A stretch of DNA of 64,000 nt from Eubacteriales bacterium (GTDB lineage: Bacteria; Bacillota; Clostridia; Lachnospirales; Lachnospiraceae). Positions 47,225 through 55,727 of the stretch are shown one piece after another. The notes under the pieces are model-generated. The model was not told where the DNA came from and did no database searches. It worked only from the letters and a program-made list of their open reading frames with translations. A program made the position numbers and the translations under genes. Each line of letters begins with the position of its first letter. Position 1 is the stretch's first letter. The DNA is taken from NCBI GenBank assembly GCA_030536555.1, contig JAUNPU010000008.1:62001-126000 (forward strand), read 5' to 3'.

Positions 47225-48259
47225 TTACTGTTTTTTTTGGATAATCTGCTGTCCGCACCAGTAATATTTTCCAGATTCCAGAGGGATTTCCTCCGGGATT
47301 TCCCTGCCCAGGGCCTTGGCTGCAGCAATCTGCATAATCGCCCAGGCATATTTTTCCTTGTCAGAGGAAACTGTGCCCAGCATCTTGCCGGACTGCACCG
47401 CATCCAGCCCCGGCGTGGTGGCGTCGATGCCCACCAGATTGATCTTCTGCACCACTCCTGCCCGCTCGATGGCGTCAATGGCTCCCAGCGCCATGTCGTC
47501 GTTGTTGCTGATGATCAGCTCGATGGTATCCTGGTAGTCCTTCAGCCACTGCTCCACAATGGCAGAGGCCTGGCTGCGCTCCCAGTTGGCTATGCCGCCG
47601 GTGATCTTCTCGATGGGGACACCGCCGTCCTTTAGGGTCTGGATGGACCACTCGGTGCGGATCAGGGAATCCTGATGGCTGCTCTCTCCCTCCAGCATCA
47701 CGTAGCTGACCACGCCGTCTCCGTTGACATCCAGCGCCCCCGGATTCTCCCGGTAAAGGTCCACCAGAATCTGTCCCTCCAGCACCGCCGACTCCTTGGC
47801 GTCCGCCCCCACATAGTAGAGCTGATCCCAGCGGTTCATGTCCTCCTCCACCGGCTGGCGGTTGAAAAATACCACCGGAATCCCCGCTGCCATGGCCTTG
47901 TCAATCATGCCGGAAGCCACCATCCGGTCCACCGGGTTGATGCAGACCACATCGCAGCCCAGGGAGAGGAACCGCTCCACCTGATTGTTCTGGGTGTTCT
48001 GATTGCCCTTGGCATCCAGAATGTCAAGCTTCACCTTGATGCCCGTCTCCTTCTCGTACTCCTTGGCCTGATTCTCCAGCTCGCTTCGGATGTTGTTGAT
48101 AAAGGTATCGTCCCCCCGGTAGAGGCTGACCCCCACACGGATGGAATTCTTCTCCTTCGTCTCCTGACTCCTGCAGCCGCCGCTTGCCATGGACGCGCAC
48201 ACGCTCAGCACCACCAGCACGGCAACCAGCTTCCCCCACACTGTTCTTCTCCGTTCCAT
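47225..48259 (-). CDS. MglB-like sugar-binding lipoprotein, sensing module
   Basis: A second galactose-type binding protein of 344 residues. Signal peptide with lipobox-like CASMASGGCRSQ (Cys near 29), then IRVGVSLYRGDDTFINNIRSEL, VVFFNRQPVEEDM, LIISNNDDMALGAIDAIE, and a calcium loop ALDVNGDGVVSYVMLEG matching MglB. It lacks the long tether of the transport copy and is encoded with a kinase, a regulator and another binding protein. I infer that it presents sugar to the kinase or feeds the same transporter. It starts 17 bases after the membrane-anchored binding protein. Confidence 0.88.
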   Translation of the reverse strand: MERRRTVWGKLVAVLVVLSVCASMASGGCRSQETKEKNSIRVGVSLYRGDDTFINNIRSELENQAKEYEKETGIKVKLDILDAKGNQNTQNNQVERFLSLGCDVVCINPVDRMVASGMIDKAMAAGIPVVFFNRQPVEEDMNRWDQLYYVGADAKESAVLEGQILVDLYRENPGALDVNGDGVVSYVMLEGESSHQDSLIRTEWSIQTLKDGGVPIEKITGGIANWERSQASAIVEQWLKDYQDTIELIISNNDDMALGAIDAIERAGVVQKINLVGIDATTPGLDAVQSGKMLGTVSSDKEKYAWAIMQIAAAKALGREIPEEIPLESGKYYWCGQQIIQKKQ

Positions 48260-48276
48260 AACCGCTTCCCCCTCCT

Positions 48277-49260
48277 CTACTCGATCGGATAGAGCATCCG
48301 CTCAAATTCCTGCTTCCGCAGGTCCTGCTTCTGAATGCAGAAGCTTTCCTGAACCACCGGCTCCTGCTGATAGCTGCCCGCCGTGATGATCTCCACCGCC
48401 TTCTTCACGCTCTGGTAGCCTGCGCTGAAGTCATCGGTCACGCAGAGACTGCTGATCACGCCGCTGTCCAGCTCATTCAGCAGTGACAGGTTCGTGCCTC
48501 TGCCGTACAGCCCCTCCACGCAGGAGGCGTACACGGTGCTGTCCGCCAGAATCCGCGCCGTCTCCCGCAGACTTTCCGGCTCCAGCGCCACGATGATCAC
48601 ATTCTGACCGCCCGGGTAGACCAGACCCTCGATGGTCTTTCTGTAGTCGCTCTCTCCCTGCTTCTCGCAGAGGATTACCTTGAATCCGCTTTCCTCCAGT
48701 CCGGCACGCACGCCGCTCTCGAACCGCCCCGCCATATCATTCCGGTCCCGGCTGCCGAACAGATAGACCGGAATGCTCCGGTCATGGTCCGCCGCGATCT
48801 GAGCCGCCAGCTGCCGCCCCATCCGGTCATAATCCGGTGTGATCACGGCTGAGATCTGATCCGCCGCCAGCTCCGAGTTCAGCAGCACCAGCGGAACCGT
48901 CACCCGCTTCTCTGCCAGAGCGAGGGTCATGGTCTTCTCATTGACCGGCGAGACGATCAGCGCCCGGGCGCCGTCCTGCTGCTCTCTGGAAATCAGCTCC
49001 AGCTGCTGGTCGGCGTCATTTTTATCGTACAGGGTAATGAAGCTGACGTCTGCATTCAGCTCCGCCGCCGCCTGATCCATGCCTTTTCTGAAGTTCACAT
49101 AGTTGTCATCCACCGAGTCCTCAATAATCACGGAAATGGGATAGACCTCACTTTTGCGCTCCTTGATGATCAGGTCTGTGGAGGACGCCAAAAACAGCAG
49201 CACCAGCACGCCTGCATACAGCATCCACAATAAATTTTCCTTTTTTCTGTTCCTAGTCAT
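48277..49260 (-). CDS. Membrane-anchored periplasmic-binding-type sensor protein
   Basis: A 327-residue protein with an uncleaved N-terminal segment (LLWMLYAGVLVLLFLASSTDLII, about 10-32) and a sugar-binding-type fold: ISVIIEDSVDDNYVNFRKGMDQAA, RALIVSPVNEKTMTLALAE, VPLVLLNSELAADQISAVITPDYDRMG, YLFGSRDRNDMAGRFESGVRAGLE. Its ATG overlaps the kinase TGA (ATGA), so the two are coupled. The arrangement matches three-component systems such as XylFII-LytS-YesN of clostridia, in which an anchored binding protein signals to a kinase. Confidence 0.85.
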   Translation of the reverse strand: MTRNRKKENLLWMLYAGVLVLLFLASSTDLIIKERKSEVYPISVIIEDSVDDNYVNFRKGMDQAAAELNADVSFITLYDKNDADQQLELISREQQDGARALIVSPVNEKTMTLALAEKRVTVPLVLLNSELAADQISAVITPDYDRMGRQLAAQIAADHDRSIPVYLFGSRDRNDMAGRFESGVRAGLEESGFKVILCEKQGESDYRKTIEGLVYPGGQNVIIVALEPESLRETARILADSTVYASCVEGLYGRGTNLSLLNELDSGVISSLCVTDDFSAGYQSVKKAVEIITAGSYQQEPVVQESFCIQKQDLRKQEFERMLYPIE

Positions 49261-51047
49261 GCTTTCTCCCGCTCCATAAGCTCCTTATATGAGACTGCCG
49301 GCAGGTGAATCCGGATTGTCGTTCCCTCATCCGGCTCCGACTCGATGGCAAGTCCGTACTCCTCTCCAAAGTAGAGATGAATCCGCTCGTTGACATTCTT
49401 CACTCCGATTCCGGAGCCGCGCCCGGACGCCACATGAGCCTTCTCCGTCAGCAGGCTGCTCACCTGCTCCTCCGTCATGCCCAGCCCGTTGTCCTCAATG
49501 GTGAACCACAGGTCTCCATTTTCCAGATAGGCGGTCACCAGAATCTCACCATCCCCGTCCATGAACTCCATGCCGTGATAGATGGCATTTTCCACCAGAG
49601 GCTGCAGCATCAGCTTCAGACTTGCCAGATTCAGCGTATCCGGCTCCGACTCGATCCGGTAGGTGAACTTGTTCTTGAACCGCTTCTGCTGAATCATCAG
49701 GTAGTTGCGCACATGCTCCAGCTCATCCCGCACGGTGATAATGCTCTTGCCCTTGCTGAGACTGATGCGGAAGAACCGCGCCAGCGCCGTCACCACCTTC
49801 ACCGCCTCCGTCTTCTGCTCATTTTCAATCATCCACACAATGATGTCCAGGGTATTGTAGAGGAAATGAGGGTTGATCTGGGACTGCAGCGTGTCGAACT
49901 CGCTCTTTCGCTTGGACTCGTGCTCCGCCACAATGTCATCCATCAGCATCTGGATGCGCTGCGCCATGTCCCCGATAGACCGTCCTAAATGGCGGATTTC
50001 ATAGGAGCCGCCCTGGTAGACCACCGTATCCAGCCTGCCCGCCTCCAGCTCTCCCACGGACTTTTCCAGCTCGTGGATGGGGGTGGTAATTCGGTTGGAA
50101 ATGTAGGCATTGATGATCACAAGGATAAATAAAAAGAATGCGGAAACAAACACCACAAACAGCTTCGTCTTCAAGTTGTTCAGGGAAAATCCCTTCTCCG
50201 GCGTCACGCCGATGATCTTCCAGCCGGTGTAACCCACAGACTTTACGGAAATATCCCGCCTGCTGCCGTTATAATCCTCCTGATAGCTGCCGTCCCGGTA
50301 GCCGGAGGCGGCTTCCAGATTCTCCTGCACCAGCCCTGTGCCGATCAGCTGCATCTGGGGATGGTAGATCAGTTCCCCGCCGCTGCTGAGCATGTAGAGG
50401 TAGCCGTGGTTGCCCAGAGTCACGTTGTCTAACAGCTGCTGCAGACTTCCGTAGCTGATGTCCAGAAGCAGTACGCCCTGGTCTGTGGAGGTGCCGTTGG
50501 TGATCTCCACCGCCCGGGTCAGGGTGATGACCCACCGGTACTGATTCTCATTGCTGTCGAAAATATACTGGACATGGGGCATGGAAAAGTGCAGATTGTC
50601 CGTCCGATTCAGAGTCTCCTGAAACCACGTCTCCCCGGTCACATCAAGACCGGTCTTCAGCCTGGCTGCCGGGACTGCCTCGATCAGCTCCCCCTCCTTG
50701 GACAGAAGGGCAATATTGGAAATGCAGTCCTTGTTGTTGTCATAGAGCAGGGTGAACTCATTGTTCACCGACTCGTCGGACAGGTCTGCATTCTTGATGA
50801 CCCCGTAGTACAAAGAATCTGACAGCTTCATGATCGTCCGCAGATAGGCGTCCACCGACCGGTTGACCTGACTGATCATGGTCTGGTTCTCCTCCCGGAT
50901 AGTCGCCGTCAGCTGACCGGACAGCCGCCAGTACAGCGACGCGCCAATCAGCAGGATCGCCACCAGTGCGCTGACTGTGAAATAGATAAAGATTGTATAT
51001 CGAATGCTGACTTTTGAAAAAAAGCCATGCTTGCGTGACTGTTCCAT
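49257..51047 (-). CDS. YesM-type sensor histidine kinase
   Basis: A 596-residue kinase. Two membrane segments (about 14-36 and 285-305) enclose a Cache-like external domain; HAMP follows (about 307-360). The His-kinase box SQINPHFLYNTLDIIVWMIE carries the phospho-acceptor His near 385. The ATP domain has LQPLVENAIYHGMEFMDGDG and GSGIGVKNVNERIHLYFG. YesM-family kinases act with YesN/AraC regulators on carbohydrate uptake genes. It is downstream of its regulator gene with a 92-base gap. Confidence 0.93.
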   Translation of the reverse strand: MEQSRKHGFFSKVSIRYTIFIYFTVSALVAILLIGASLYWRLSGQLTATIREENQTMISQVNRSVDAYLRTIMKLSDSLYYGVIKNADLSDESVNNEFTLLYDNNKDCISNIALLSKEGELIEAVPAARLKTGLDVTGETWFQETLNRTDNLHFSMPHVQYIFDSNENQYRWVITLTRAVEITNGTSTDQGVLLLDISYGSLQQLLDNVTLGNHGYLYMLSSGGELIYHPQMQLIGTGLVQENLEAASGYRDGSYQEDYNGSRRDISVKSVGYTGWKIIGVTPEKGFSLNNLKTKLFVVFVSAFFLFILVIINAYISNRITTPIHELEKSVGELEAGRLDTVVYQGGSYEIRHLGRSIGDMAQRIQMLMDDIVAEHESKRKSEFDTLQSQINPHFLYNTLDIIVWMIENEQKTEAVKVVTALARFFRISLSKGKSIITVRDELEHVRNYLMIQQKRFKNKFTYRIESEPDTLNLASLKLMLQPLVENAIYHGMEFMDGDGEILVTAYLENGDLWFTIEDNGLGMTEEQVSSLLTEKAHVASGRGSGIGVKNVNERIHLYFGEEYGLAIESEPDEGTTIRIHLPAVSYKELMEREKA

Positions 51048-51097
51048 ACCTTCCCCCTGATGTATGTATCCGTTTGCCTGCTTACGTTGCTCTGCCT

Positions 51098-51141
51098 TTC
51101 TCCGGCATGCGGTCCGGTTTTCTCCGCGATGCAGTCCGGTT
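51098..51141. repeat. Two 22-bp imperfect tandem repeats between regulator and kinase genes
   Basis: Units at 51098-51119 and 51120-51141 agree at about 18 of 22 positions and share TTCTCCG and GTCCGGTT. The second runs into the regulator's stop codon. It is either a small duplication or a binding site. Confidence 0.6.
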
Positions 51142-52795
51142 ATCCTCTTGATGCGCTCCGGTACTTCGTAGGAGACACACCGAACTGCTTCTTAAATACA
51201 TAGCTGAAGTAGTTCTGCTCCTGATAGCCCACCTTCTGCGCGATCACGTAGGTCTTGTCCTCCGTGGTATTGAGAAGCTCCACCGCGTGATCCAGCCGCA
51301 CCTCCGTCAGATAGGCAATGTAGGTCTGCCCGGTCTCCTTCTTGAACAATGTGGAAAAATACGCCGGACTCATGTGTATCTGGCGGCACATCATTTCCAC
51401 CGACAGATCCGGATCCTGATAATGATCCTGAATATACTGCTTCGCATCCAGAATCACTTTCTTGGTGGTATTATCCCGCTCCTGGTTCATGGCCTCGTGC
51501 ATCCGGCACGCCACCTGCACCAGCCAGGCAGCAAAGTCATCCCGCCGCTGGACACTGGTGATCAGTTCCATGTAGTTGTCCTCCGAGCCGAACATCTCCC
51601 CCAGATTCAGATCGTACTGCTGCATCAGCCTGGTCATGCAGTTGATCATCCCCATCATGTACACCTGCTGCTGACGCACATGCACCTTCGCATCGCCCAT
51701 TCGCCCGGTCAGTGTCTGCACCACCGTCTCAATATTCTCACGGGGACCGAACTTGATGGCGGCAACCAGCTCCGACTCATCCTTGCTCTCCAGCTGCAGC
51801 TTGCCGCGGCTGACCGGCTCCACGTCATTGATGTAAATAGGTTTTCCGGTGCCGACGATCGCCTTGTAGCCCAACGCGTCCACGGCACTCTGATAGGATC
51901 TGCCGATCTGCTCCAGCACCGTGCAGTTGTGTCCGATTCCGATGGTCACGGACACCTCCAGAATTCGCTTTGTCTCCTTGCAGATATCTCCCAGCAGATC
52001 AATGAGTCCGGTCTGGCTGTTGCTGTCATCCACCGCCAGAATCATGGTAATGCCCGCTGTGGAGTTGAATATGGTGAACCGGCAGTAATCCTTCAGATTG
52101 TCCTCAAACAGCTTCCGCACGGAAATCGGAATCAGCTCCTTCTCCTGACGCAGCGGGGTCTGGCTGTCCGGACCGTCAACCGCCGGTCCGGCTCCCCACC
52201 CATGCTCCGCCTCCTCCAGCTCCACATCGATGACAACCGCCAGCCACTTTCTGGCGCCCAGAATGTCCACCTCATATTCCTGAAGCTTCTGTTCCAGCAT
52301 CGAGGTGTCTGCGCCGCCCCGCACCAGATCATTTAAGTAAAGCTCTCTGAGAATCGGCAGACTGCTGCGGTAGCTCTCCCGAAGAAGGCTGACGTTGCGG
52401 CGCTGCTCGATCTCCTCGTCCAGATTGTCCCGCACCCGGTTCAGAATCTCCGTCAGCTCCTCCACGTTGACCGGCTTTAATATGTACTCCGTCACATTCA
52501 GCTTGATTGCCGTCTGCGCATACTCAAAATCGTCAAATCCGGAGAAAATCAGGATCTTGATGGATGGGTACTTCTGACGGATCCGGGAACAGAGGGTCAG
52601 CCCGTCCATATAAGGCATCCGAATGTCCGTCATCACCACATCCGGCTCCAGCTGCTCGATCTTCTCCAGCGCATCCTCGCCGTTCTCCGCATCTCCCACC
52701 ACCTGAAAGCCAAGATTCTCCCAGTCGATCTTTCTTATAATACCCTTGCGTACCTCTTCCTCGTCATCTACCAGAATGATTCGATATAAGCTCAT
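51140..52795 (-). CDS. YesN-type response regulator with AraC DNA-binding domain
   Basis: A 551-residue regulator. The start is the ATG at 52795 (MSLYRIILVDDEEEVRKG), with AAAGGAG nine bases upstream; the frame continues upstream into cbiB's opposite reading and is not coding there. The receiver has DDEEE, the phospho-acceptor Asp in VVMTDIRMPYMDG near 55 and Lys in YILKPVNVEEL near 105. A long middle region (about 130-440) is typical of YesN. Two AraC helix-turn-helix motifs follow (LSVEMMCRQIHMSPAYFSTLFKKETG; YVIAQKVGYQEQNYFSYVFKKQFG). It likely activates the mgl operon. It begins only 23 bases after cbiB. Confidence 0.93.
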   Translation of the reverse strand: MSLYRIILVDDEEEVRKGIIRKIDWENLGFQVVGDAENGEDALEKIEQLEPDVVMTDIRMPYMDGLTLCSRIRQKYPSIKILIFSGFDDFEYAQTAIKLNVTEYILKPVNVEELTEILNRVRDNLDEEIEQRRNVSLLRESYRSSLPILRELYLNDLVRGGADTSMLEQKLQEYEVDILGARKWLAVVIDVELEEAEHGWGAGPAVDGPDSQTPLRQEKELIPISVRKLFEDNLKDYCRFTIFNSTAGITMILAVDDSNSQTGLIDLLGDICKETKRILEVSVTIGIGHNCTVLEQIGRSYQSAVDALGYKAIVGTGKPIYINDVEPVSRGKLQLESKDESELVAAIKFGPRENIETVVQTLTGRMGDAKVHVRQQQVYMMGMINCMTRLMQQYDLNLGEMFGSEDNYMELITSVQRRDDFAAWLVQVACRMHEAMNQERDNTTKKVILDAKQYIQDHYQDPDLSVEMMCRQIHMSPAYFSTLFKKETGQTYIAYLTEVRLDHAVELLNTTEDKTYVIAQKVGYQEQNYFSYVFKKQFGVSPTKYRSASRG

Positions 52796-52818
52796 GACCT
52801 TCTCCTTTTGTTTTTCTG

Positions 52819-53796
52819 TCAGTGCCCAATCACACAGATCAGCAGGCTTCCCGCTGCCAGCGCCATCACCGATGCCAGATACATCAGCCGGTTCGCCCGC
52901 ACAATGTCCTCCGGCTCGACCGGACGGATATCGTCTCCGATGGTCGGCTTCCTGTGAAGCACACCAAAGTAATAAGCATCTCCCGCAAGCTGAACCTTCA
53001 GCGCTCCGGCGCAGGCGGCCTCTCCGTGGGCGGAATTGGGACTTTTGTGGCATCGATGGTCCCTTCTCCAGATCCGCCAGGCACCCTGCCCGTCAAACCC
53101 CGGCAGCAACCACGCCGCCGCCACAAACAGCAATCCGGTTATCCTTGCAGGCAGCCAGTTGACCAGATCATCCAGTCTGGCTGCCGCCCTTCCAAAATAC
53201 AAATACTGCTCATTCCTATATCCTACCATAGAATCCATGGTATTAACAGCCTTATAAAAAAATCCTCCTGCCGGACCTGCAATCAGCATCCAGACAAGAG
53301 GCGCCACCACACCGTCAGACGCATTCTCCGCCACCGTCTCCACAGCAGCCTTCGTGACACCGGCAGCCGTAAGCGCCTTCGTATCCCGGCCGACAATCAT
53401 GGACACCGCCCTTCGCGCCGCCTCAAGATCCCCGGTTTTCAGCACCCGGTATACCTTCATGCTCTCGGTTTTTAGGGATCTTGCCGCCAGAATCTGCCCG
53501 CACATGACAGACATAAGACCAAAGCGCACCCAGGGATGAAGAAGCCCCGCTGCCAGAATCAGCGCCGCCGCTGCCCCTGTGGTAATGCCGGTCACCAGAA
53601 GCACCAGCACACCCCCTGCCGCCAGCTCTCCCTCTCTGGTTCCTGGAAACCATCTTCGCAGCACCGGCTCCAGACGCCCGATCAGCCAGCCGATTCCACG
53701 CACCGGATGCCACCATCCCTCCGGGTCTCCGATGATAAAGTCAAGTATAAAGCCTATACAGGCCGCTGCCGCATATTCCTTCATAGATTTCCGCAC
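52819..53796 (-). CDS. cbiB: Adenosylcobinamide-phosphate synthase CbiB/CobD
   Basis: Membrane enzyme that attaches aminopropanol phosphate to adenosylcobyric acid. The 325-residue protein has AACIGFILDFIIGDPEGWWHPVRGIGWLIG, NASDGVVAPLVWMLIAGPAGGFFYKAVNTMDSMVGY and NSAHGEAACAGALKVQLAGDAYYFG, all hallmarks. Four or five hydrophobic segments are present. The start may be the GTG at 53796 or the ATG at 53784 (MKEYAAAACIG); neither has a strong site. It is the last cobalamin gene of the run. Confidence 0.95.
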   Translation of the reverse strand: MRKSMKEYAAAACIGFILDFIIGDPEGWWHPVRGIGWLIGRLEPVLRRWFPGTREGELAAGGVLVLLVTGITTGAAAALILAAGLLHPWVRFGLMSVMCGQILAARSLKTESMKVYRVLKTGDLEAARRAVSMIVGRDTKALTAAGVTKAAVETVAENASDGVVAPLVWMLIAGPAGGFFYKAVNTMDSMVGYRNEQYLYFGRAAARLDDLVNWLPARITGLLFVAAAWLLPGFDGQGAWRIWRRDHRCHKSPNSAHGEAACAGALKVQLAGDAYYFGVLHRKPTIGDDIRPVEPEDIVRANRLMYLASVMALAAGSLLICVIGH

Positions 53797-53841
53797 TCTC
53801 TTCCATAATATCGTGTTGTTTTACGTTGCCGGCACATGCCT

Positions 53842-54255
53842 TCACTTGATTTGCACCGGCACGCCGCAGATCATCCGGTATACCGTATCTGCATGGGCCG
53901 CCAGAATCTGCCCGGCACGCCCCACCGCTTCCCGGTAGTCCCGCTCCCGTTTGTCCAGCGGCACAATCCCGCAGCCAACCTCATCCATGGTCACAATCTC
54001 CGGCTGTCGGGACTTTTCTGTCTCCACCTGGCACAAAGCTTCCGTAAATCTGTCCGGATCCGCCTTCGCATCCATCACCTGCCGCACGAATCCATGAAAG
54101 TTCAGCAGACAGCCGCCCTTTCCTGCATCCTCCCAGGAGTCAGTCATCCCGTCAACTATGGGAATCTCCACGCCGCTCTCTTTATATTCCTTTGCCGCCA
54201 GTTCACGGGCATATGCCGCTTTCCCCTGACTGTTTCCGCCTACAATTAAAATCAT
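53842..54255 (-). CDS. Short degenerate CobU-like protein
   Basis: A 137-residue relative of the kinase/guanylyltransferase CobU. The start is the ATG at 54255 (MILIVGGNSQGKAAYAREL), nine bases after AGGAGGG. The C-terminal half closely follows CobU: TMDEVGCGIVPLDKRERDYREAVGRAGQILAAHADTVYRMICGVPVQIK. The P-loop GGNSQGKA lacks the Ser/Thr after Lys, and the segment carrying CobU's guanylylated His is missing. It may be a non-catalytic partner or a decaying duplicate of cobU. It lies between cobS and cbiB. Confidence 0.8.
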   Translation of the reverse strand: MILIVGGNSQGKAAYARELAAKEYKESGVEIPIVDGMTDSWEDAGKGGCLLNFHGFVRQVMDAKADPDRFTEALCQVETEKSRQPEIVTMDEVGCGIVPLDKRERDYREAVGRAGQILAAHADTVYRMICGVPVQIK

Positions 54256-54327
54256 CCGCTTTCTCCCTCCTGAAATCATGCTGTTTATGGCATAATTACG
54301 GATACCATCCGTGAATATGCAGCCTCA

Positions 54328-55182
54328 TTACACCTGCACATTCATGCAGACCGCCAGCGCCGCTGCCATCACAAGCTCTGCGACCTGCAGAAAGTACCCC
54401 GCCAGGTCACCGGTCATGCCGCCGAACTCCTTCACAGCCATCCGGTAATACCAGCCAGCCACCGCCAGCACCGCAGCCACCATGACCGCAGCCACGACCA
54501 CTCCGCCGGTCAGCCAGAAGTATACCATTGCCGCCGCGAACCAGCCCGCCATCGTCACCTGCACCGTGCGCACCTGGGCACCGGAGGAAAAGGTACTCGC
54601 CAGCCCGTCCTTCTTCGCCTTCGGAAAGGATACCACTGACCAGCCGCTCACCGCCCGGGTCATCACATAGATACCGGCAATCGCCGGAAATGCCTCAGCG
54701 CCCAACAGACTGAACACCGCCGTGTAAAGCAGCAGGTACACGCCGCAGCCGATGATTGCAAATGCCCCGGTGTGGGGATCCTTCAGGATTTCCAGCTTCC
54801 GCTCTCTGGATTGAAAAGAACTTCTTGCATCCACTGTATCCAGAAATCCATCCATGTGGATTCCTCCGGTAATCAGAATCGGAATCGCTGTTCCCAGACA
54901 GCTGTATGCAGCCGTTCCCGGTCTCAGTCCTGGCAGAATCCCGCCTGCCAGTGTCCACTGACCGGCTATCGCAGCAAGTTCCCCCTGCGCCGCCAGCCAT
55001 CCAAATCCCGCCATCACCGCTCCGATCACTACTCCCACCACTGGAAAAAAGCAAAGAGCATACTTCATTCCCCGGTCCGACCATGGAATGGACGGCATGG
55101 GAATTTTGGAATACATGGAGCAGGCTATGACCAGACTTTCCAGCAGATTTGCATGTCCTGTCTCATTTTTACTGTTATTCAA
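54328..55182 (-). CDS. cobS: Adenosylcobinamide-GDP ribazoletransferase CobS
   Basis: Integral membrane enzyme that joins adenosylcobinamide-GDP to alpha-ribazole. The 284-residue protein has SKIPMPSIPWSDRGMKYALCFFPVVG, GGIHMDGFLDTVDARSSFQSRERKLEILKDPHTGAFA (metal-binding DGxxDTxDA-type motif) and YVMTRAVSGW. It uses a TTG start that overlaps the cobU stop (TTGA), with AGAGG seven bases upstream. Confidence 0.95.
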   Translation of the reverse strand: MNNSKNETGHANLLESLVIACSMYSKIPMPSIPWSDRGMKYALCFFPVVGVVIGAVMAGFGWLAAQGELAAIAGQWTLAGGILPGLRPGTAAYSCLGTAIPILITGGIHMDGFLDTVDARSSFQSRERKLEILKDPHTGAFAIIGCGVYLLLYTAVFSLLGAEAFPAIAGIYVMTRAVSGWSVVSFPKAKKDGLASTFSSGAQVRTVQVTMAGWFAAAMVYFWLTGGVVVAAVMVAAVLAVAGWYYRMAVKEFGGMTGDLAGYFLQVAELVMAAALAVCMNVQV

Positions 55183-55727
55183 TGGTTACCTCTTTTCTGC
55201 AGCTTCACCTGAACCGGAATGCCATATACCACTTCCGTCACCCGGTCTGCCATCTCTGACAGCCGGACATTCATGCTGCCCAGCAGCCGTATGTAGCGCA
55301 GGGTTTCCGGTTCATAGCTGCATCCATCCGAAAATATTTCATTTGTCACAACAATCAGGTCTTCCGCCTGCGCCTGCAGATGCCGGATTCCCCGCTCCAT
55401 CCGCCCAAGAATTTCCGCATCCGTTCCCCCGGCCTCAAACTGCTCATTTGCCGTAAGATTGGATATGCACTCCAGCAGAACGACGCGGTCTTTTCTCCCA
55501 CAGGAAGGTCCCAGCTGCACCTGTTCTAAATCCCTGTAGCATTCCACGGTGATAAATCGCTTCTCCGCCCGCATCCTGCGGTGCTTTTCCACCCGCGCCC
55601 GGCCTTCCTCTCCCCAGGGACGCATTGTGGCGATATAATATCGCTCCGGGGCCGTTCGTTCCATGACCAGACCTTCCGCAAAAGCAGACTTCCCGCTGGC
55701 ACTGCCTCCGGTAACTACATGCATCAT
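55179..55727 (-). CDS. cobU: Adenosylcobinamide kinase / guanylyltransferase CobU
   Basis: Bifunctional enzyme of nucleotide-loop assembly, 182 residues from the ATG at 55727 (MMHVVTGGSASGKSAFAE), preceded by GGAG. The P-loop GGSASGKS is intact. ARVEKHRRMRAEKRFITVE contains the His that becomes guanylylated. VVTNEIFSDGCSYEPETLRYIRLLGSMN and VTEVVYGIPVQVK complete the family pattern. It overlaps the upstream cbiT-A stop by four bases. Confidence 0.94.
   Translation of the reverse strand: MMHVVTGGSASGKSAFAEGLVMERTAPERYYIATMRPWGEEGRARVEKHRRMRAEKRFITVECYRDLEQVQLGPSCGRKDRVVLLECISNLTANEQFEAGGTDAEILGRMERGIRHLQAQAEDLIVVTNEIFSDGCSYEPETLRYIRLLGSMNVRLSEMADRVTEVVYGIPVQVKLQKRGNH

Noticed and set aside
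47228..47245. TTTGGATAAT in the end of the MglB-like gene, resembling a palindromic-element half-site
   Set aside because: It encodes Ile-Ile-Gln-Lys-Lys-Gln at the C-terminus, has no partner half-site within 40 bases, and is most likely chance.
51140..53053. N-terminal extension of the YesN-type regulator up to 53053
   Set aside because: The extra 86 residues overlap cbiB on the same strand, are Arg/Gly/Cys-rich, and lack the AAAGGAG site present at 52795.
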